Part shown: positions 34,355 to 43,335 of the stretch, piece by piece
How positions within the stretch are numbered: position 1 is the stretch's first letter
How the letters are laid out: the number at the start of each line of letters is the position of its first letter
Assembly (NCBI RefSeq): GCF_000733725.1
Contig: NZ_JMQM01000001.1
Span: forward strand, 806,001-870,000
Reading direction: 5' to 3'
Length of the DNA stretch: 64,000 bases
Origin: Nitratireductor basaltis
GTDB lineage: Bacteria > Pseudomonadota > Alphaproteobacteria > Rhizobiales > Rhizobiaceae
Translations under genes and position numbers: made by a program
The notes under the pieces: model-generated
Database searches by the model: none
Told to the model about the DNA's origin: nothing
What the model saw: only the letters and a program-made list of their open reading frames with translations

Positions 34355-35989
34355 TCAGTGACGGGGCTGCATCAACCGCTGGCGGCGCGCCAGTGCCCGT
34401 TCCAGATCGGGTGCAGCCTCGACCAGTGCTTGCGCCGGTTCTGTCTGCGGGTCATCGAACACCGCACCCGTCTTCCCGCGTTCCACAATCCTGCCCTCAT
34501 GCATGACCATGACCGTGTCGGTGAGAGCGCGTGCAACCGTCAGATCATGCGTGATGAACAGGCAGGCAAGACCCATGGTCGCGTTGAGTTCGGCGAACAG
34601 GTCGAGGATTTGAGCGCGAATAGAGACATCAAGTGCCGAGACAGGCTCGTCTGCGATGATGAGCTTCGGGCGCATGATGATCGCGCGCGCAATGGAAATG
34701 CGCTGGCGCTGGCCACCGGAAAATTCGTGCGGGTACCGGTCCATTGCCGAGCTGGGGAGGCCGACATTGTCGAGGGCTTCCGCCACGCGTTGGCGTCTCT
34801 CCTCACGTGACGGTTTCTCATCGGCGAGGTGCAGGGGTTCAGCAACCAACCGCTCTATCGTGTGACGCGGGTTGAACGAGCCGTAGGGATCCTGAAACAC
34901 GACCTGCATGTTGCGCCGGGCTGCGCGAAGGTCAGCGTCATCCGCGTTTTCCAGCTGCTGGCCATTGAACAGGATAGAGCCGGAGGTCGGACGGTCGAGT
35001 GCCAGAACCATGCGCGCGAGCGTGGACTTCCCACAGCCGGAGCGTCCCACAAGGGCGGTCGTTTCGCCAGGCTTCAGTGAGAACGAAACGCCGTCAACAG
35101 CGCGGAATGATCCTGGCGGGGCGAAGATACTCCTGCGGCGCAGCCTGTAGTCCCGCACCACATTTTCCACATCGAGAAGCGGCGCTGAAGCACCCTTCGT
35201 TTCCATATGCCGTGCCTTGGCCGGCACATGTGTGGAAGCTTCCGCAAGCTGGCGCGTATAGGGATGTTGCTGCTCGAGCAGCGTTTTCGCAGTCTCGCCG
35301 GATTCCATCACTTCACCGTGGCGCATGATGGTGATGCGATCCGCCATCTGCGCCACCACCGCCAGATCGTGGCTGATAAGGAGGAGGCCCATTCTGTTTT
35401 CTTCGACCAGATCGCGCAGCAGGTCGAGGATCTGTGCCTGCAGAACCACGTCGAGCGCAGTGGTGGGCTCGTCAGCGATCAGAAGCTTCGGATTGAGAGC
35501 GCACGCGATGGCGATGACCACGCGTTGGCGCTGACCGCCGGACAATTCATGCGGATAGCGGGTGAGGGGGAACTTCGTCTCTGGCAGCCCTACACGCTCG
35601 AGCATCCTGCGTGCACGGATTTCCGCATCGGTGCGATTCGCGCCCGTGTGCCAGCGAATGCCCTCGGCCACCTGCTCGCCGATGGTCTTCACGGGATTGA
35701 GTGCGGTCATGGGCTCCTGGAAGACCATGCCGAGATCATCACCGCGCAGTCGGCACATGGCTGCTTCGGGCGCGTTCAGGATGTCGATTCCGTCGAATTC
35801 CAGGCGTCCGGCGGCTTTCGAGCGTGCGGGCAGCAACTGCATCAAGGTCAGCGCCGTCATGGACTTGCCCGATCCCGATTCGCCGACAAGGCCCAGCACC
35901 TCGCCCTGTTCGAGATGCAGATCGATGTCCTTCAGTATTGGCGTACTGCCGATTGAAAGTGACAGGTTTTCGATCTCGAGAAGGCTCAT
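34355..35989 (-). CDS. Peptide-type ABC transporter, fused double ATPase (DppDF/GsiA type)
   Basis: A 544-residue protein with two complete ABC ATPase domains. First: Walker A GESGSGKSM, signature LSGGQRQRV, Walker B LLIADEPTTALD. Second: GRSGCGKST, FSGGQRQRI, LIIADEPVSALD. Each is followed by an oligopeptide-type C-terminal region. It drives import with the two permeases upstream, whose last gene overlaps it by 4 bases. Substrates may be di/oligopeptides, glutathione or similar. Confidence 0.93.
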   Translation of the reverse strand: MSLLEIENLSLSIGSTPILKDIDLHLEQGEVLGLVGESGSGKSMTALTLMQLLPARSKAAGRLEFDGIDILNAPEAAMCRLRGDDLGMVFQEPMTALNPVKTIGEQVAEGIRWHTGANRTDAEIRARRMLERVGLPETKFPLTRYPHELSGGQRQRVVIAIACALNPKLLIADEPTTALDVVLQAQILDLLRDLVEENRMGLLLISHDLAVVAQMADRITIMRHGEVMESGETAKTLLEQQHPYTRQLAEASTHVPAKARHMETKGASAPLLDVENVVRDYRLRRRSIFAPPGSFRAVDGVSFSLKPGETTALVGRSGCGKSTLARMVLALDRPTSGSILFNGQQLENADDADLRAARRNMQVVFQDPYGSFNPRHTIERLVAEPLHLADEKPSREERRQRVAEALDNVGLPSSAMDRYPHEFSGGQRQRISIARAIIMRPKLIIADEPVSALDVSIRAQILDLFAELNATMGLACLFITHDLTVARALTDTVMVMHEGRIVERGKTGAVFDDPQTEPAQALVEAAPDLERALARRQRLMQPRH

Positions 35990-36855
35990 CGCTCCCGCCT
36001 CACCCTTGGATCGAGCACGTCGCGCAGGCCGTCGCCGAGCAGGTTGAGGCCGAGCACGGTGATGACGATGGCGAGCCCTGGGAAGAGCGCCAGATGCGGA
36101 GCCACGACCAGACGGGTCTGTGCATCGAACAACATGCGGCCCCAGGACGGCATTGGTGGCTGGGCTCCAAGGCCGAGATATGACAGACCCGCCTCCGCAA
36201 GAATGCCCAGCGCGAACTGTATGGTGCCCTGAACCAGAAGAACGGACGCAATGTTTGGCAGAATGTGTTCGGTCGAAATCAGGAATTTGCCCTTGCCCGA
36301 CGCACGTGCTGCGAGGATGTATTCACGCGGCCAGATGGCCAGCGCACCTGCTCGCGCAACACGTGCGAACACAGGAATGTTGAAGATGCCGATCGCTATG
36401 ATGGCGTTGATGGCGCCGGGACCGAAGATGGCCGTGATCATGATTGCCGAGAGCAGGGCAGGGAAGGCGAAGACCAGGTCGTTGAGCCGCATCAGCGCTT
36501 CATCTGCCCAGCCGCGTTGTGCTGCCGCCCAGGCGCCAAGCGGCACACCGATGCCCGCTCCGATGCCGACCGCCACGAATGCCACTGCGATGGAATTGCG
36601 GGCGCCAACCATGATCATCGAGAGAATGTCGCGGCCCAGATGATCGGTGCCAAAGGGATGTTCCAGCGAAAGGCCTTTCAGGCGCTGTGCCACCTCAAGC
36701 CTGGTAATGTCATAGGGTGTCCAGAACAGGGATATCAGTGCCATCAGCGCGATAACGGCAGTGATCGTCAGTCCAATGAGGAAGGAGCGGTTGGTAAGGG
36801 CCTGACGCAATATATGCCGCTCGCCGGACGCTTCGAAGACGGGATCTATGCTCAA
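35986..36855 (-). CDS. Peptide-type ABC transporter permease (DppC type)
   Basis: A 289-residue permease with a long N-terminal helix, the characteristic HPFGTDHLGRDILSMIMVGA motif after it, and the EAA-like loop (AGALAIWPREYILAARASG) that contacts the ATPase. Six membrane segments. Overlaps both neighbours by 4 bases. Confidence 0.93.
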   Translation of the reverse strand: MSIDPVFEASGERHILRQALTNRSFLIGLTITAVIALMALISLFWTPYDITRLEVAQRLKGLSLEHPFGTDHLGRDILSMIMVGARNSIAVAFVAVGIGAGIGVPLGAWAAAQRGWADEALMRLNDLVFAFPALLSAIMITAIFGPGAINAIIAIGIFNIPVFARVARAGALAIWPREYILAARASGKGKFLISTEHILPNIASVLLVQGTIQFALGILAEAGLSYLGLGAQPPMPSWGRMLFDAQTRLVVAPHLALFPGLAIVITVLGLNLLGDGLRDVLDPRVRRER

Positions 36856-37796
36856 CGGGACGTCCTCAGTCGTGGATCGGCTGCGGCGTAGAGGAGATCC
36901 ACGAGCAGATTGACGAGTATGACCGCGGCGACGAGCAGCATGACGACGCCTTCCACCACGATCAGATCGCGCTGGCTGATGGCTTGAAAGACGAGGCGAC
37001 CGAGGCCTGGAAGGTAGAAGACATTCTCGATGATGATCGTGCCGGCCAGCAGAAACGCGAATTGCAGACCAAGAATTGTCAAAACGGGGATGAGGGCGTT
37101 TTGCAATGCGTGCTTCCAGAGAACGGTCCTGCGAGGCAGTCCCTTGGCGCGAGCGGTGCGAATATAATCTTCGCCGAGCACTTCAAGCATGGCCGAACGT
37201 GTGACGCGCGCGAGGATTGCAGCCTGGGGGAGAGCCAGCGAGACTGCCGGCAGAAGAAGTGCCTTCATGGCCTGCCAGCCGCTGTCCCATCCGGGAAAGC
37301 CCCCGGCTGGTACCAGCCGAAGACCGACCGCGAAGACGTAGACCAGCAGCAGGGCGAACCAGAAATTGGGTATGGCCACGCCGATCTGCGCCAATCCCAT
37401 CGAAACCGTATCCGCCGCCTGGCCGCGCCGGGAAGCGGCGAAGACGCCGACCGGAATGGCGATCAGGGTGGAGAGAGCGAGCGCCAGAAGCGCCAGCGGC
37501 AGGGATACTTCCAGACGTTCCGCAATCAGTTCGCTGACAGGTGTGGAATAGGTGTATGAGCGGCCAAGGTCACCCACTGCCATTCCGGAAATCCAGTCGA
37601 AATAGCGCGTCACGAGCGGCTGGTTGAGACCCATCTCATCTCGCAAGGCTGCAAGGGCCTCAGGCGAAGCGTTCATGCCGAGCATGATGCGCGCCGGATC
37701 ACCGGGCAGTATCTCCAGCACCGCGAAAACAACAAGGGATGCCACAATCAATGTGGCAAACCCTGTCAGTGCGCGCTTTGCGATATAGGCACTCAA
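36852..37796 (-). CDS. Peptide-type ABC transporter permease (DppB type)
   Basis: A 314-residue permease. The N-terminus MSAYIAKRALTGFATLIVAS, the ILPGDPARIMLG motif, SYTYSTPVSELIAERL and the cytoplasmic loop VLGEDYIRTARAKGLPRRTV are all typical of DppB. Six membrane segments. First permease after the binding-protein gene, from which it is separated by 16 bases. Confidence 0.93.
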   Translation of the reverse strand: MSAYIAKRALTGFATLIVASLVVFAVLEILPGDPARIMLGMNASPEALAALRDEMGLNQPLVTRYFDWISGMAVGDLGRSYTYSTPVSELIAERLEVSLPLALLALALSTLIAIPVGVFAASRRGQAADTVSMGLAQIGVAIPNFWFALLLVYVFAVGLRLVPAGGFPGWDSGWQAMKALLLPAVSLALPQAAILARVTRSAMLEVLGEDYIRTARAKGLPRRTVLWKHALQNALIPVLTILGLQFAFLLAGTIIIENVFYLPGLGRLVFQAISQRDLIVVEGVVMLLVAAVILVNLLVDLLYAAADPRLRTSR

Positions 37797-37812
37797 CGCT
37801 TCGGGCTACCCG

Positions 37813-39294
37813 TCAATCTTCCCAGGAAACGCCGGTCACATCATTTGCCTGGATGGGCTGGTTCTCCCACATGCCGTTGAGCTTGGCATCCCAGACGCCA
37901 GTCTTCGGCAGCTGGAAGAGAAAGCCATTGACGGCATCATCGGCAATGATGCGCTGGGCCTGGGCGTAGAGTTCCTTGCGCTTTTCAGGATCTGCCGTCT
38001 GATCAAGTTCTTCAATCACAGCATCGAATGCTTCGTTGTCATAGGCAAAATAGTAGTCGTCGCGCGCATAGATGTTGATGTCGTTCGGCTCGGTGTGGGA
38101 GACGATCGTCAAATCGTAGTCCTTGTTTGTGAAGACCTGCTCCAACCACTGCGCCCACTCGACCGGGATGATCTCCAGGTCGATGCCGATCTCGCGCAGC
38201 TGCGACGCGATGATCTCGCCCCCCTGGCGGGCATAGGCGGGTGGTGGAAGCTTGAGCGTGGCCTTGAAGCCGTCCTCATAGCCTGCTTCGGCCAGAAGTT
38301 CTTTGGCCTTTTCGGTGTCATGGGGGTAGAGGTCGGTCAGGTCCACAAAGGCGTCGTTGGCCGGCGAGAAATGGCTGCCGATCGGAACGCCGTTGCCGGA
38401 AGACGCTCCCAGAATGATCTCGTCGCGATTGAGCGCGTGCGAAATTGCCTGTCTGACCTTCAGATTGCTGAAGGGCTCCTTGCCATTGTTCATGGCGAGG
38501 ATCGTTTCTCCCTCGGTTGCACCGATCACGACCTCGAAGCGCGGATCGGCCTGGATCTGACCCAAAGCGTCTCCGACCTGAGCATTGGGGAAGGCGTGCA
38601 CATCGCCGGACAGGAGGGCCGGCACAGCGGCTGCCGCGTCCGGGATGAAACGGAACTCGACCTCTTCGAGAGCGACATCATCGCCCCAATAGTCATCAAA
38701 TCGGGTGAGGGTGACCGAGGAGCCCTTGGCCCAGTTCCCGAACTTGAAGGGGCCTGTTCCGATTGGCTTCTCCTTGTTGGTCTCAGCCGATTCGGGTGCG
38801 ACGATCACGGCATCACCCCATCCCATATTGTAGAGGAAGGAGCCCTGGGGGTGTTTGAGATTGACCGTGACGGTGGCCGGGTCGATGGTTTCAATGGACT
38901 GGATAGCCTCGAACAGCCCCTTTTGCGCATTGGTGGAGCTTTCGGCCATTGCGCGTTCCAGGCTGAACTTCACATCTTCGGCATCAAGCTGGGTGCCGTC
39001 GTGGAACTTCACGTTTTCGCGCAGCTTGAAGGTGTAGCTCTTGCCGTCTCCGGATACGGTCCAGTTCGCCGCCAGCGCCGGCTGTACTTCGCCGTTCGGG
39101 CCTATGCGGGTCAGCCCTTCGAAAAGATTTGCGTAGACGATCTCATCGATGGCAGCGGCCGCACCGGCCGTGGGGTCAAGATGAGGCGGTTCAAGCACCA
39201 CGCCAACGACGAGATCCGTGCGCGCGCTCATGGCCGCATTCATGCTCACTGCCAGAACGGCAGCAGCACCCATCAGTTTTGCGATCAGTTTCAC
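37813..39294 (-). CDS. Periplasmic peptide-type solute-binding protein (SBP_bac_5)
   Basis: A 493-residue binding protein with a signal peptide ending AAMSA. Family-5 landmarks: LEPPHLDPTAGAAAAID, NLFEGLTRIGPNGEVQPALA, YTFKLRENVKFHDGTQLDAEDVKFSLERA split by short gaps, and the C-terminal lobe DYDLTIVSHTEPNDINIYAR. It captures the ligand for the DppBC-type channel. The nearby M20 peptidase suggests an acylated amino acid or peptide (inference). Confidence 0.93.
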   Translation of the reverse strand: MKLIAKLMGAAAVLAVSMNAAMSARTDLVVGVVLEPPHLDPTAGAAAAIDEIVYANLFEGLTRIGPNGEVQPALAANWTVSGDGKSYTFKLRENVKFHDGTQLDAEDVKFSLERAMAESSTNAQKGLFEAIQSIETIDPATVTVNLKHPQGSFLYNMGWGDAVIVAPESAETNKEKPIGTGPFKFGNWAKGSSVTLTRFDDYWGDDVALEEVEFRFIPDAAAAVPALLSGDVHAFPNAQVGDALGQIQADPRFEVVIGATEGETILAMNNGKEPFSNLKVRQAISHALNRDEIILGASSGNGVPIGSHFSPANDAFVDLTDLYPHDTEKAKELLAEAGYEDGFKATLKLPPPAYARQGGEIIASQLREIGIDLEIIPVEWAQWLEQVFTNKDYDLTIVSHTEPNDINIYARDDYYFAYDNEAFDAVIEELDQTADPEKRKELYAQAQRIIADDAVNGFLFQLPKTGVWDAKLNGMWENQPIQANDVTGVSWED

Positions 39295-39421
39295 CGCGTT
39301 ACCTCCCCGAATTCCTATCGTCTGAGTGGAACCTCATATCGGCGGTATAGAAACCCGAAATCCCTCAGGAGTAAATCGCTTGTGATGCCTCTACAGGAAA
39401 GATTGTGAGCCGCATCCAGCG

Positions 39422-40699
39422 TTATTTGCGTGGCTGTTTCAGCAGCGCGTCAATGCTCATGGCCATGACCTTTGCGGACTCCATCATGTCTTCTATGCCA
39501 ACCCACTCGTCCGGACGATGGGCGAGATCGAGGATGCCGGGACCATATGCCACGCAGTCGTGCAGATGGCCGAGGCGCGAGATGTGCTTCTGGTCGTAGG
39601 TGCCGGGGGAGATGACGAATTCCGGATCCTTGCCGAAGACCTCACGGATCGCGTCCGCAATGGCCGTCGGTACGGGCGCATCCTTGTCGGTCATGAGGGG
39701 GAGAACTTCCATCAGGTCGCGCATCGCATAACGGAAATTCGGCCTGTCACGCTTGAGTCGCTCGAGAATCGATACGACCTCTTCCTTCACTTCGGAGATA
39801 TCTTCCTCGAGCAGGAAGCGGCGGTCGATGATCAGGCGGCAACTGTCGGCCACATTGGGGGAGGGCAGCCCTGGCTGAAAATCCTCGGTCTGGCCACCAT
39901 GCACCGAATTCAGGTTGAGCGTGGAGCGGCGCGCGCCTTCCGGGACAACCGGCATACGGGTCTGTTTGCGATCAAGGGCGGGAAAAAGCTCCTTCTCAAG
40001 TTCTGCCAGGAACGCTCCCATGTGACGGATCGCGGAATCGCCGAGAAAGGGCATGGCTCCATGGGCGATGGAGCCTTCCGTCTCGATCTCCGCCCACCAG
40101 ACACCGCGGTGACCAAGGCAGATGCGGTCCTTGTTCAGCGGCTCGGGAATGATGACGTGGTCCACGCGTGGCCTGGAGAAATAGCCTTTGCCAGCCAGAT
40201 AGGCGACGCCTCCATAGCCGCCCGATTCCTCGTCAACCGTGCCAGAGACCTCGATCGCCCCATGGAAATCGGGATTGGCTGCGATATAGGCTTCGGCTGC
40301 AATGATCGAAGCTGCCAGTCCGCCTTTCATGTCGCAGGCCCCGCGGCCATAGACGCGGTCGTCTTTCACCACGCCCTCGAAAGGGTCCATGGTCCAGCCT
40401 TCGCCGGCTTCCACCACATCGATGTGTGAGTTGAAGTGAATGGTCGGACCGGGACCCTTGCCTTCATATCGCGCGACCACATTGGTGCGAGGATAGCGGT
40501 CGCTGTCGCCGGGGGTGCCTTCCCCGCGCACATATTCGACCTCGAAGCCTGCAGCACCAAGCCGTTTTCCGATATATTCGGCACAGGGCGTGTAGGCTTC
40601 GCCGGGAGGGTTGATGGTGGGGAACCGGATCAGATCCACGGTCAGTGCGATCAGGTCCTGGCGGCGTTCGTCAATTGCGGCTGTGATCTTGTCTTTCAT
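39422..40699 (-). CDS. M20-family ArgE/DapE-type deacylase/peptidase
   Basis: A 425-residue zinc amidohydrolase. Metal ligands are in FNSHIDVVEAGEGW (His), GRGACDMKGGLA (Asp) and TVDEESGGYGG (Glu pair), and a late His in TYDQKHISRLG. The dimerisation domain follows (about 190-310). It lies upstream of the ABC transporter genes on the same strand, 127 bases before the binding protein, as in operons that import and then hydrolyse N-acyl or dipeptide substrates. The ATG lacks a strong ribosome-binding site; a TTG lies 12 codons upstream. Confidence 0.9.
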   Translation of the reverse strand: MKDKITAAIDERRQDLIALTVDLIRFPTINPPGEAYTPCAEYIGKRLGAAGFEVEYVRGEGTPGDSDRYPRTNVVARYEGKGPGPTIHFNSHIDVVEAGEGWTMDPFEGVVKDDRVYGRGACDMKGGLAASIIAAEAYIAANPDFHGAIEVSGTVDEESGGYGGVAYLAGKGYFSRPRVDHVIIPEPLNKDRICLGHRGVWWAEIETEGSIAHGAMPFLGDSAIRHMGAFLAELEKELFPALDRKQTRMPVVPEGARRSTLNLNSVHGGQTEDFQPGLPSPNVADSCRLIIDRRFLLEEDISEVKEEVVSILERLKRDRPNFRYAMRDLMEVLPLMTDKDAPVPTAIADAIREVFGKDPEFVISPGTYDQKHISRLGHLHDCVAYGPGILDLAHRPDEWVGIEDMMESAKVMAMSIDALLKQPRK

Positions 40700-40908
40700 G
40701 TCGGCAATTGAGCCGCGCGGGTGCTTCGCATGCAAGGTCTGACTGGGACATAAGACTGGGCCAGTTGAGAGAATTTCATTCTGTCACATTGCCGTGAAAT
40801 GCACGAGACGATGGTGAAAACACTGTCGTATGCGGCGTTTTCGCGCTTAAGATGAAAAATGCTGAGGGGAAATCAGCTTCATCGGGAAGCGTATAAGGAG
40901 GGGGCTCC

Positions 40909-41346
40909 ATGAAAACGCTCATCAGATTCGTGCTGGCCTGCAGCCTGGTTCTGGCGGCCAGTGCAATGCCGGCATTTGCCCATGGCAGCAGTCTGGTCGC
41001 GAAGGTCAGTCTGTCACGCCAGACCATGACCGTGACCTATCGGGGCAAGGTGCTGCATCGCTGGAAGGTATCGACGGCGCGCAAAGGCTATGTCACGCCA
41101 AGAGGAACATGGCGGCCCAAGCGGATGCACCGCATGTGGTACTCGCGAAAATATGACATGTCACCGATGCCCTATGCGATCTTCTATCATGGCGGCTATG
41201 CCGTTCACGGGACGAACGCAGTCAGCCGGTTGGGGCGTCCGGCCTCACATGGTTGCGTGAGATTGCACACGGCCAATGCGGCGCGTCTCTATTCACTGGT
41301 GAAGCAGGTGGGAGCCGGCAACACGCGGATCGTCGTGACGCGGTAG
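40909..41346 (+). CDS. L,D-transpeptidase (YkuD domain)
   Basis: A 145-residue periplasmic enzyme with a signal peptide ending PAFA. The domain runs from VSLSRQTMTVTYRG to the catalytic motif HGTNAV then RPASHGCVRLH (His and Cys nucleophile). It cross-links peptidoglycan or attaches proteins to it. AAGGAGG precedes the ATG. The stop is 2 bases from that of the convergent acyltransferase. The small size puts it in the group of single-domain L,D-transpeptidases abundant in rhizobia. Confidence 0.95.
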   Translation: MKTLIRFVLACSLVLAASAMPAFAHGSSLVAKVSLSRQTMTVTYRGKVLHRWKVSTARKGYVTPRGTWRPKRMHRMWYSRKYDMSPMPYAIFYHGGYAVHGTNAVSRLGRPASHGCVRLHTANAARLYSLVKQVGAGNTRIVVTR

Positions 41347-41348
41347 GG

Positions 41349-42269
41349 CTAGCGGATCTGCCAGCGTTTGTGGAACCACATCCACTGACCGGGATCCTCG
41401 CGCACCCAGCGTTCCACGGTGTCGTTCAGCATCTGTGCCATGGCGGGTACGTCGACTTCGCCATCGGTCAGATGCGGCAGTCTTAGGCGTTCCTCGATCT
41501 CCAGCCGGTAGCGCCCGTCTGGCAAGCGGATGCAGCGGGCCGGATATACGTCGCACTCATATTGGCGGGCAAGTTTCGGTACGAGCGGGCTTGTCTGGCA
41601 GGGGCGGCCGAAAAAGGTCGTGGGTACACCGCGCATAAATTTCTGATCGACCAGCGCACCGACATTGCCACCTTTCTCGAGTACGCGGGCAAGCTGGAGA
41701 GCTGCACCGGCACGAGAGGCCAGCAGACCGCCCATGGAGGAACTGCGGGTCTTGTAGATGTAATCCGCGATATAGGGATTGTTCGGCGGACGGAAGAGCG
41801 CAGTCAGACTGAGGCCGAATGTAGATGCGGCAATTGGCAGGAACTCGAAATTGCCCAGATGCGCGGTGAAGAATATATGCGGGCCACCTTCGGTGCGGAT
41901 GCGCTCGAAGATTTCTGCGCCCTCGACCTCCACCCGCCCGGTTGCCGCTGCATCCGGATCGTAGTCGAAGAGACGGTCCAGATAGATATATTCCACCGCC
42001 AGGCGTGCCATGTTCGCCCACATATCCGAGGCGATGGCCTCGATCTCTTCGTCCGACTTTTCCGGATAGGCGGCACGGAGATTTGATGTTGCGACGCGGT
42101 GGCGGCCGAACAGGGGGCCGAGCCTGCGTGCAACGCGCTCGGCGAAATTCATCGCACTTTCCATGGGGAGGAGGCGCAACAGGAACAGCGCGGTGAGCGC
42201 GAAGCGGGCGGTGACCCAGTATTCCGCCTGCTTCAGCCCGCGCAACAGTTTTGCAATGAAAGGTTTCAT
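41349..42269 (-). CDS. lpxXL: Very-long-chain lipid A acyltransferase
   Basis: A 306-residue LpxL/HtrB-family acyltransferase with an N-terminal membrane anchor. The HX4D/E catalytic motif is FFTAHLGNFEFLP, followed by FRPPNNPYI and LVDQKFMRGVPTTFFGRP. In the acpXL locus of rhizobia this enzyme transfers the C28 hydroxy fatty acid from AcpXL to lipid A. Its ATG follows the adh stop by one base (TAA-G-ATG), which implies translational coupling. An upstream in-frame start would lie inside adh. Confidence 0.93.
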   Translation of the reverse strand: MKPFIAKLLRGLKQAEYWVTARFALTALFLLRLLPMESAMNFAERVARRLGPLFGRHRVATSNLRAAYPEKSDEEIEAIASDMWANMARLAVEYIYLDRLFDYDPDAAATGRVEVEGAEIFERIRTEGGPHIFFTAHLGNFEFLPIAASTFGLSLTALFRPPNNPYIADYIYKTRSSSMGGLLASRAGAALQLARVLEKGGNVGALVDQKFMRGVPTTFFGRPCQTSPLVPKLARQYECDVYPARCIRLPDGRYRLEIEERLRLPHLTDGEVDVPAMAQMLNDTVERWVREDPGQWMWFHKRWQIR

Positions 42270-42270
42270 C

Positions 42271-43302
42271 TTATTCGGGAAGGCGCAGGATGATCTTGCC
42301 GAAGACGTCGCGGCCTTCCATGCGGACAAGCGCCTTGTCGATTTCCTCGAAGCCGACTTCCGTATCAATAACCGGCTGGACCAGGCCTGCCGCCATCTTC
42401 TGCATGGCGTCTGCCATGTTTTCCATACGACATCCGAAGGAGCCGAACAGCTTCAGCTGCTGCTGGAAAAGTTGCATCAGGTTCATGCTGGTCGACACGC
42501 CGGAGGTGGATCCGCAGGTGACCAGGCGTCCGCCGCGCTTGAGGCTAAGCATGGAGCCGGCCCAGGTGTCAGCGCCGACATGCTCGAAAACCACGTCCAC
42601 GCCGCGCTTTTTCGTGATTTTGCGCACGGCACCTTCGAAACGGTCCTCGCGGTAATTGATCACATGGTCGGCACCCAGCGCCTTGGCCTTCTCGATCTTG
42701 GCGTCGGAACCGACGGTCGTGATGACCGTGCAGCCCATGCGCTTTGCCAGCTGGATGGCTGCGGAGCCGATACCGGAGCCGCCTGCATGGACGAGGATCG
42801 TCTCGCCGGGTTCAAGCTTGGCGTTGTCGAACAGCATATGCTCGACCGTGCCAAAGGTAACGGGTGCGACCGCTGCTCCGATTTCGTCCACTCCGGGAGG
42901 AGCGGGAACGAGGAGGCGCGCCGGCAGGTTGATTTTCTCCTGCGCAAATCCGTCCAGATGGAAGCCGTGAACGCCGCCCACATGCTCACAGAGATTGTCT
43001 CGGCCTTCGCGGCAGGGGCGGCATAGGCCGCAAGTGCGCGCGCCGTATATGGAAACGAGCTGACCGGGTTGCAGGCCGACAACGCCGGTGCCGACCGCAT
43101 CAACAACGCCAGAGGCTTCCGCGCCGACCGTCAGCGGCAATTTCCGCTTGGCGAAAGCCATGCCGCGCCAGCCCCAAACGTCAATGTGGTTCAGGGCCAC
43201 GGCCTTGATGCGCAGGGTGACTTCACCATGCGCTGGAGCTGGGGGCGGTGGCACATCGGTGATTTCGAGCTTGCGGTCGGCGACGAGTTGTAATGCACGC
43301 AT
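42271..43302 (-). CDS. Zinc-binding alcohol dehydrogenase of the AcpXL locus
   Basis: A 343-residue medium-chain dehydrogenase/reductase. Structural-zinc cysteines are in CGLCRPCREGRDNLC, the nucleotide motif is VHAGGSGIGSAAIQLA, and GAEASGVVDAVGTG is the usual N-terminal domain turn. In the rhizobial locus this gene sits between fabF1 and lpxXL and is needed for normal very-long-chain acylation; its precise step (possibly enoyl/ketoacyl reduction) is not settled. 33 bases downstream of fabF1. Confidence 0.93.
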   Translation of the reverse strand: MRALQLVADRKLEITDVPPPPAPAHGEVTLRIKAVALNHIDVWGWRGMAFAKRKLPLTVGAEASGVVDAVGTGVVGLQPGQLVSIYGARTCGLCRPCREGRDNLCEHVGGVHGFHLDGFAQEKINLPARLLVPAPPGVDEIGAAVAPVTFGTVEHMLFDNAKLEPGETILVHAGGSGIGSAAIQLAKRMGCTVITTVGSDAKIEKAKALGADHVINYREDRFEGAVRKITKKRGVDVVFEHVGADTWAGSMLSLKRGGRLVTCGSTSGVSTSMNLMQLFQQQLKLFGSFGCRMENMADAMQKMAAGLVQPVIDTEVGFEEIDKALVRMEGRDVFGKIILRLPE

Positions 43303-43335
43303 GAAGCTTTTTCTTTTCCCGATAGAGCGTGAAGC

